From an uncultured Lachnospiraceae bacterium (GTDB taxonomy: Bacteria; Bacillota; Clostridia; Lachnospirales; Lachnospiraceae), in contig CANPZR010000142.1 of NCBI GenBank assembly GCA_947589175.1, forward strand, positions 1 to 6,604: a DNA stretch of 6,604 nt. The letters run 5' to 3'. Position numbers and translations under genes: made by a program. The first letter of the stretch is position 1, and every line of letters starts with the position of its first letter. The notes under the pieces were generated by a model. It saw only the letters and a list, made by a program, of their open reading frames with translations. It was not told the DNA's origin and did not search any database. Below, piece after piece: positions 1-4,640 of the stretch.

Positions 1-397
1 TATTGTACTCGGTCTGGCTGGCAATGCGGTCGATCTCGTCCCGGAGAGCGTCGATCTCGCGCTGAATCGCCATCCGGTCCTCAATGGTCGTCGTGCCGTC
101 GCTGGCCGCCTGCACGGAAAGCTCCCGGCATCTCTGCAGCATGGATTCAATCTCTGTCAGCGCGCCCTCAGCCGTCTGTATAAAGGAAATGCCGTCCGAG
201 CCGTTCTGAGACGCCCGGTGCAGTCCCCGAATCTGCGCATGCATCTTCTGTGAAATCGCCATCCCAGCCGCGTCGTCCGCCGCCTTGTTGATCCGGTATC
301 CGGAAGAGAGCCTGGTCGTGCTCTCCATCAGCTGGCGGTTCACGACATTTAAGTTAAAATTCGCGCGCATCGCCGTTACGTTTGTATTGATTTTCAT
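1..397 (-). CDS. fliC: Flagellin, N-terminal 132 residues (cut by the left edge)
   Basis: This is the filament subunit of the bacterial flagellum, exported unfolded through the flagellar type III apparatus and polymerised at the filament tip. The first 132 residues are visible and match the conserved D0/D1 N-terminal region. It opens MKINTNVTAMRA, followed by LSSGYRIN (residues 30-37), DDAAGMAIS (41-49), IRGL (56-59), QTAEGAL (74-80), QRCRELSVQAA (88-98) and EIDRIA (121-126). There is no signal peptide, as expected for an export-apparatus substrate. The ATG at 397 is chosen because it gives the canonical flagellin N-terminus and has an AGGAAG ribosome binding site 7 bases upstream. Its first bases overlap the stop of the 966-residue gene (ATGA), so the two are probably cotranscribed and translationally coupled. 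Cys90 is unusual, because flagellins are normally cysteine-poor. The variable centre and C-terminal D0 helix lie outside the window, so size and intactness are unknown. Confidence 0.96.
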   Translation of the reverse strand, partial: MKINTNVTAMRANFNLNVVNRQLMESTTRLSSGYRINKAADDAAGMAISQKMHAQIRGLHRASQNGSDGISFIQTAEGALTEIESMLQRCRELSVQAASDGTTTIEDRMAIQREIDALRDEIDRIASQTEYN

Positions 398-3294
398 TGT
401 CCATCTTCCTTTCTTGCAACATTGATGATAAAGCATTTTGCCACCTGGTACAGATCCCTGTTCTTCGCACCGGAGGCTCTATCTCCTACATGAAGGGAAC
501 TTCTGTTGCCCATAATCAGGCTGTTACTGTCCATAGTAAATCCATTCCCTTCCAAATCCTTTTCAAATCCATCCAGAATCTGACGGCAGAGATCCAGATT
601 CTCCCCTTGATCCGCCGTGACAAATCCCTTCACATGAGTTCCGCTGACGCGGAACGTGGCCTGTACTTTTCCGAGCAGGACCGAATCCATGGAAATCTCA
701 ACGCTTCCCCGGCCCTTTTCGCCGCTCTGGAACGTGACGTGGCAATCCGTCACTCCCCGCTCCGTCACAATCGGAACGTCGTACATCTGCCTGCTTCTCA
801 ATTTTTTATAAAAGGCAATTCCTCCTGCCATCCGGGCAAGAGACATCACATCATCATATGTTATATCGTCACTTTCTCTCTTTCTATCAAGAGATTCCCC
901 GTGATTTGCGTCCAATTCTTCATAAAAATCATCCAGCGCTTCCGGGTCGTCAAACTTCTCCTGTACCGCCTCGCTCTCCTCCCGGCTCCACAGCTCCGAC
1001 ACGCCCCGGCGTCCCCCGGACAGATACCCTCTGGCCGCCAGAATATTTTCCAGCGTGTCCGGCATTTCCAGAGACTCCAGAAATGAGCGGATATCCTCGC
1101 CGAAATCCCGCAACGCGCCGCGGACTTCCTCCGCCAGATACTCATAGTAGCGGCTCTCCTCCATCTGGAAATCCCCGTCGTTCTCACATGCCTCCAAAAG
1201 AGCCTCCGGCGACATCTCCAGAACCGCCTCGCCCTTCTCCTTCAGCACCTTCGGCGAGAGCTTCCGCTGAAGCTGCCCGGCCAGAGATGTGTTGTAGGCC
1301 GCCTGAATCTGGTCGGAAATGGAAGTTCCCCTGGCAACTGCCGCTTCCAGCCCGCCAAACTCATCATTCACAGAGACGTCCATGCCCTCGGCCCGCTTTG
1401 TGCGGGTGGCCGACAGCAATGAGGAAAAGGAAAGCTCCCGTCCCTCTTTCAGCACCTGTCCCACAACGGCTCCGTCGCTCTTTTCAATTTTGTCAAGGAG
1501 GCGGTAAATGCCCACCATGCTCTCGCGCTCCTCAGGACTTATATCGCCCCGGTGATCCATTTTCCACAAAAACTTGCGGAACGAAATATCCTCTGTCGCC
1601 GTCTCCTCCCGGATTATGTTTACCTGCTCATCCAGCTCGTCCAAGGAAACCGACAGCGGATTTATGTTCTCTTTGATCAGCTTAGCCACTACCTGGGGTT
1701 TCAGATTCTCCATCAGCGCATTGACCTTGTTGTCATAGAACTTGATCTGCTCGATGTTCTCTCGGGTCAGCTCCATGCGGTTGTATCCCAGAATTCGGAC
1801 TGCCCGCTCATTCGCCCCGGTCGTCTCAAGGCCCAGATCCTCTAAAATATCATCTATATTGCCAAATGCCTTGCGGATGGAATCCCCCAGATCCCCGCGC
1901 ACCTGAGTACCCACGGCCTCGTAAGTCTGCGCGGCCCTGTCGTACTGCTCCTGCAGGGCATGACCCGTCTCGGCCAGCTCTGACAACGAAGCGGTCTCCC
2001 AGATCTGCGGCGCCCTGCCGACCAGCTCCGCGGGCGCGGCGAGCACCGTCTTTGCCGCCCGGAGAGCGTCTGTCATAAGGGCTTCATTCTCCTGCGTAAC
2101 AGGAATATCTGTCTCTCTCAGCAGGGACTCCCTTGCCTGACGCTCCTGATCCTTTAATTCCTCCACAATCTGTGTCAGATTGCGTATATCCAGCTGTATC
2201 CCCTTAGCCGACATGGCCCTTGCGGCCTCCGCCGTCATGGAGAGGCGGATCTCCTCCAGCTGGCGTCTGGCGCGTATCACGTCCGCCTCGGTCTCAAACG
2301 TCCGCGCGAGAACCTCGTCGTCCGTCGCCAGCAGCTCTCTCACCGCCCCGTCGGCCTCTTTGGCAGACCACTTGGTCAGATCGGTCTTTTCCGCCTTCAT
2401 GCCGTCCGCCATGCCATCCGCGATGCGGGCCAGCAGATCCGACGGAGAGAGCTCCTTTAATTCCTCTAATTGCTGGAGCAGCTTTACGTTGTCCGCCGTC
2501 ACGGGAAGATTTTCCTCGTACAGCCATCTCGCCCGCTCCATTGACTTCTCCGAGACGGCGACGCCGCCCTCGGTCAATATCTCCTCAACCTTCTCCTCCA
2601 GCGCGTCAAACGTGCCGTCCGACGGCGCCTGCTCCACCCGGTCCGCAACGCCGGCCCCGATCGTCTCCGGCGTCACGGGGATGCGGCTGGACACAAAAAA
2701 CTTCATCCCGGCCGCCGTGATATCCTGTCCTTGTCTGGCCAGATCGGCCGCATGAACTAACGCCTTCTGATTCTCCTCAGTCAAGGGAAGGCCGCTCTGG
2801 GCAAGCTGATCCTGAACCTCCCGCAGCATGGCTTCCTTCTCCGTGCTCTGGCGGTCCCGCTCCTCTAACTGCTTCTGCCTGTCCCGCTCTTTTTCCGTGC
2901 GGCCCTCGACCGCCTCTTTTTTCTCGGAACGCTGCTCCCTGACACGGCTCACCGCCCTCTCGAGCTGGGAGGATGTATACTCCTCCAACGGGGTCTCCTC
3001 GCCGGACAGATCCATGGCGTCCTCTCCCGTCATGCACTGGCTGATAAAATCCGCCGGAGACATCTCCCCGCTGGGAGGAAGCTCCACAAGCCCCGCGCCG
3101 CTCTGCCTGGCCTCCGCCTCGGTGTAAACGCCGCTGTCTCCCCTATCCGGACGCGGCGACCGGTCGAACACAGCCTCCCTGGCCTCCGCCGGAACCTTGC
3201 CCGCGTCCCGCGCCGGAGACGACGCCGTCTGGCTCACAATCAGACCGGATTCATCACTGACAGGAATTGAAATGTTATTATTCTGTATAATCAT
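394..3294 (-). CDS. Large repeat-containing protein with FliK-like C-terminus, in a flagellin operon
   Basis: The function is not established; it recalls uncharacterised proteins (DUF6240-type, from memory and unchecked) near flagellar genes in Lachnospiraceae. It has 966 residues, no signal peptide and no membrane segment. Residues 1-100 look disordered. Residues 104-165 are rich in Glu, Arg, Lys and Gln, like a coiled coil. Residues 168-560 hold degenerate helical repeats marked by LPLTEEN (169-175), IPVTPET (205-211), LPVTADN (263-269), IPVTQEN (397-403) and MELTREN (507-513). The C-terminal part (about 810-966) contains ISMDSVLLGKVQATFRV (867-883), then a VKGFVTA strand and an amphipathic helix ending in NGF. 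This pattern resembles the FliK/Flg_hook domain. A sigma-28-like promoter lies about 37 bases upstream, and flagellin overlaps its 3' end. The start has only a weak Shine-Dalgarno, but no better in-frame start is present. A flagellar role is inferred; ruler, export switch or flagellin-associated factor are all possible. Confidence 0.93.
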   Translation of the reverse strand: MIIQNNNISIPVSDESGLIVSQTASSPARDAGKVPAEAREAVFDRSPRPDRGDSGVYTEAEARQSGAGLVELPPSGEMSPADFISQCMTGEDAMDLSGEETPLEEYTSSQLERAVSRVREQRSEKKEAVEGRTEKERDRQKQLEERDRQSTEKEAMLREVQDQLAQSGLPLTEENQKALVHAADLARQGQDITAAGMKFFVSSRIPVTPETIGAGVADRVEQAPSDGTFDALEEKVEEILTEGGVAVSEKSMERARWLYEENLPVTADNVKLLQQLEELKELSPSDLLARIADGMADGMKAEKTDLTKWSAKEADGAVRELLATDDEVLARTFETEADVIRARRQLEEIRLSMTAEAARAMSAKGIQLDIRNLTQIVEELKDQERQARESLLRETDIPVTQENEALMTDALRAAKTVLAAPAELVGRAPQIWETASLSELAETGHALQEQYDRAAQTYEAVGTQVRGDLGDSIRKAFGNIDDILEDLGLETTGANERAVRILGYNRMELTRENIEQIKFYDNKVNALMENLKPQVVAKLIKENINPLSVSLDELDEQVNIIREETATEDISFRKFLWKMDHRGDISPEERESMVGIYRLLDKIEKSDGAVVGQVLKEGRELSFSSLLSATRTKRAEGMDVSVNDEFGGLEAAVARGTSISDQIQAAYNTSLAGQLQRKLSPKVLKEKGEAVLEMSPEALLEACENDGDFQMEESRYYEYLAEEVRGALRDFGEDIRSFLESLEMPDTLENILAARGYLSGGRRGVSELWSREESEAVQEKFDDPEALDDFYEELDANHGESLDRKRESDDITYDDVMSLARMAGGIAFYKKLRSRQMYDVPIVTERGVTDCHVTFQSGEKGRGSVEISMDSVLLGKVQATFRVSGTHVKGFVTADQGENLDLCRQILDGFEKDLEGNGFTMDSNSLIMGNRSSLHVGDRASGAKNRDLYQVAKCFIINVARKEDGQ
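397..867 (-). other. Putative FliK/Flg_hook-like C-terminal domain of the 966-residue protein
   Basis: These are residues 810-966. The core (about 864-920) shows a beta strand with a hydrophobic-LGKVQ turn, a second strand (FRVSGTHVKG), a third (FVTA), then a helix (LCRQILDGFEKDL) leading to GNGF. In FliK the type III specificity-switch domain has the same order: Leu-Gly-x-Val-x-Val strand, antiparallel strands, a helix with spaced leucines, and a Gly-hydrophobic turn. The resemblance comes from reading the pattern, not from an alignment score. Confidence 0.45.
405..410 (-). promoter_or_regulatory. Ribosome binding site of flagellin, inside the preceding gene
   Basis: On the minus strand the sequence reads AAGAAAGGAAGATGGACA immediately before the flagellin ATG. 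AGGAAG lies 7 bases from the start codon. The site falls within the last codons of the 966-residue gene, so ribosomes finishing that gene end exactly where flagellin starts. This supports the start at 397. Confidence 0.7.
1615..2793 (-). repeat. Degenerate (I/L)PVT-x-EN helical repeats encoded in the 966-residue gene
   Basis: In protein terms this covers residues 168-560. A recurring unit pairs an alanine- and leucine-rich helix with a short turn of the form (I/L/M)-P/E-(V/L)-T-x-E-N, then a second helix. Clear copies begin near residues 169, 205, 263, 397 and 507, and weaker ones near 246 (VAVSEK), 351 (LSMTAE) and 546 (PLSVSLDE). The stretch before the motif is also shared in places, for example WLYEENLPVTADN beside ILGYNRMELTREN. 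The copies are too diverged to show as DNA repeats. Confidence 0.55.
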
Positions 3295-3330
3295 AAAAAT
3301 TTCACGCTCACTTTCCCGTATGTAAACTAT

Positions 3331-3358
3331 ATTTCGGCAAAATGACGTGAAATCTTTA
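3331..3358 (-). promoter_or_regulatory. Sigma-28 (sigma-D/FliA) type promoter for the flagellin operon
   Basis: On the minus strand the -35 element TAAA (3358-3355) is followed by 16 bases and the -10 element GCCGAAAT (3338-3331). The sigma-D consensus is TAAA-N15-GCCGATAT, so the -10 differs at one base and the spacer is one longer. The predicted start near 3324 leaves a leader of about 30 bases before the ATG at 3294. It lies in the gap between the HD gene and the 966-residue gene, so the last two genes of the cluster can be expressed as late flagellar genes independently of the HD gene. Confidence 0.72.
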
Positions 3359-3391
3359 TGGTTATAGCGATTGTTCTGATTTAGTTTATTC

Positions 3392-4486
3392 CTAATTTAT
3401 TTCCCGGTACTCCTCCAAAAGCCCCGGATCCAACTTGATACGGTTATCCATAGTCTTCATGACGTCCTTGATCTGAAGCTCCGCCTTGATCGACGGACGG
3501 GACAGATCGTACAGGACATTGTCCCGGAAGCCCAGAACGTACGGCTCAAATATATTGTCCTCATTCTCGGTGACTACCAGTCCCTTTTCCCCGTTGGTCA
3601 GCTCTACGCAGACGCCCGGATACAGAATGTTGATCCCCTTGATCAGAGCGTTGACAATCTTCGTCTGGTAGCGCTCCTCGTCCGCCAGGAGCATGCGAAC
3701 CGCCTTGACCTCGGAGGTGGGCTCCTCGTAGGACTTCATAGCCGTCATGCGGTCGTACGCGTCCGCCACATATAAAATATTGGCGTTGACACTGTTCTTC
3801 ACGGCGTCCGGAACCTCCCGCTCTTCCTTTACTTCTTCCATATACAGCGTATTCATCTGATTGATCAGCCGCATCAGCTCATCATCCGCGCCGCCATAGC
3901 TGATCAGAATATCCTGATTGAACTTGTGAACGGCCTCTCTCTGCTCTAAATCCAGTTCATTGCCGTCATGCAGCCTTCCCAGCCTCAGAGCGCCGATGTC
4001 ATGGAGGATCGCCGCTTTCACCAGCGTGTTGATGCGCCCCGTCGGCAAGCCCATCTGGCCTCCGATAATGGCGGACAGAATCGCCACGTTCAGCGTGTGC
4101 TTGTACACAAAATCGTCTTCGCTGCGAAGGCTCTGTACAAAGGTAATCTTCCGGTCCAGACTCCCGTAATTCTTGATGACCAGACTGCACAGCCAGTCCA
4201 GTCCCTTATCCTTTTTGCCTGACGCGATCAGGCCCAGATCCTCCCGGATGCTGAACACCGCCATAGTCTGGAAACGCTCAAAATTGATATCATCCTCGGT
4301 CATGGGCGGCACCGGCTCAGCCGGTTCCAGAATATACAGGCCTAACAGACCGAAATTTTTAATTCCGTAAATGGCCTGCATGGTGAGCTTTGAATCACGG
4401 TCATACAGCAAAACGCCGTTCTTATTGTAAATTGGCTTTCCCAGGCGCAGACCCGGCTTTAAATCATCTACTTTTACAAATAACAT
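3392..4486 (-). CDS. HD-domain protein related to HD-GYP cyclic-di-GMP phosphodiesterases, GYP block missing
   Basis: A cytoplasmic protein of 364 residues. Residues 1-55 (VDDLKPGLRLGKPIY, then NGVLLYD) match the N-terminal segment common in HD-GYP proteins. The HD fold follows, with H130 (YKHTLNVA), H162-D163 (ILHDIGALRLG) and D242 (YVADAYDRMTA), which form the basic H...HD...D metal set. H187 may correspond to the histidine of the HPxxG motif. The C-terminal segment 289-317 (YPGVCVELTNGEKG) is also typical of these proteins. The usual HDIGK lysine is Ala166, and the HHExxDGxGYP block is replaced by a sequence around LINQMNTLYMEEV (207-219). Cyclic-di-GMP hydrolysis is therefore doubtful; a binding, signalling or other phosphohydrolase role is possible. 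AGGAGG lies 6 bases before the ATG. It is the first gene of the minus-strand cluster and sits upstream of a flagellin unit, which suggests a motility link. Confidence 0.9.
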   Translation of the reverse strand: MLFVKVDDLKPGLRLGKPIYNKNGVLLYDRDSKLTMQAIYGIKNFGLLGLYILEPAEPVPPMTEDDINFERFQTMAVFSIREDLGLIASGKKDKGLDWLCSLVIKNYGSLDRKITFVQSLRSEDDFVYKHTLNVAILSAIIGGQMGLPTGRINTLVKAAILHDIGALRLGRLHDGNELDLEQREAVHKFNQDILISYGGADDELMRLINQMNTLYMEEVKEEREVPDAVKNSVNANILYVADAYDRMTAMKSYEEPTSEVKAVRMLLADEERYQTKIVNALIKGINILYPGVCVELTNGEKGLVVTENEDNIFEPYVLGFRDNVLYDLSRPSIKAELQIKDVMKTMDNRIKLDPGLLEEYREIN

Positions 4487-4492
4487 GTTTTT

Positions 4493-4498
4493 CCTCCT
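4493..4498 (-). promoter_or_regulatory. Ribosome binding site of the HD-domain gene
   Basis: A perfect AGGAGG on the minus strand lies 6 bases before the ATG at 4486. It fixes that start and is much stronger than the site in front of the 966-residue gene. Confidence 0.85.
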
Positions 4499-4539
4499 GT
4501 TGTCTTATTTCCGTCACAAAAATTTAATAATTTTATTAT

Positions 4540-4568
4540 ATAATAGCAGTAATTGATAACTTGCGCAA
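4540..4568 (-). promoter_or_regulatory. Candidate sigma-A promoter (extended -10) for the HD-domain gene
   Basis: Minus strand: TTGCGC (4568-4563), a 17-base spacer, then TATTAT (4545-4540) preceded by TGC, which gives an extended -10. An overlapping TATAAT (4540-4535) is also present. The leader would be about 45-50 bases. It lies in an AT-rich gap directly upstream of the gene. Confidence 0.5.
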
Positions 4569-4581
4569 CAGTTTTTAAAAC
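4553..4581 (+). promoter_or_regulatory. Candidate sigma-A promoter for the S8 subtilase
   Basis: Plus strand: TTGATA (4553-4558), a 17-base spacer, then TAAAAC (4576-4581). The -35 matches 5 of 6 consensus bases and the -10 matches 4 of 6. It overlaps the candidate promoter of the divergent HD gene, so the two may interfere. The leader would be about 50 bases. Confidence 0.35.
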
Positions 4582-4630
4582 TTTTAGGAGAGGAATTAGT
4601 GTAAAAAATCACGCTGATACGCTCCAGAAT

Positions 4631-4635
4631 GGAGG
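4631..4635 (+). promoter_or_regulatory. Ribosome binding site that decides the subtilase start
   Basis: GGAGG lies 5 bases before the ATG at 4641. Another ATG at 4629 is in the same frame, but the GGAGG sits inside its codons and it has no good site of its own. The start at 4641 also gives a more standard signal peptide, so it is preferred. Confidence 0.8.
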
Positions 4636-4640
4636 AATTT

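Noticed and set aside
397..3127. Several open frames on the plus strand and in other minus-strand frames across the 966-residue gene
   Set aside because: They are low-complexity products rich in Pro, Ser and Arg, typical of antisense reading of a GC-rich gene, with no ribosome sites or recognisable domains. The minus-strand frame has motifs, a promoter and a coupled neighbour.
3361..3391. A sigma-A promoter (TATAAC) or a terminator after the HD gene
   Set aside because: TATAAC at 3366-3361 on the minus strand has no acceptable -35 at 16-18 bases, and no stem-loop followed by a T run is visible, so readthrough from the HD gene remains possible.
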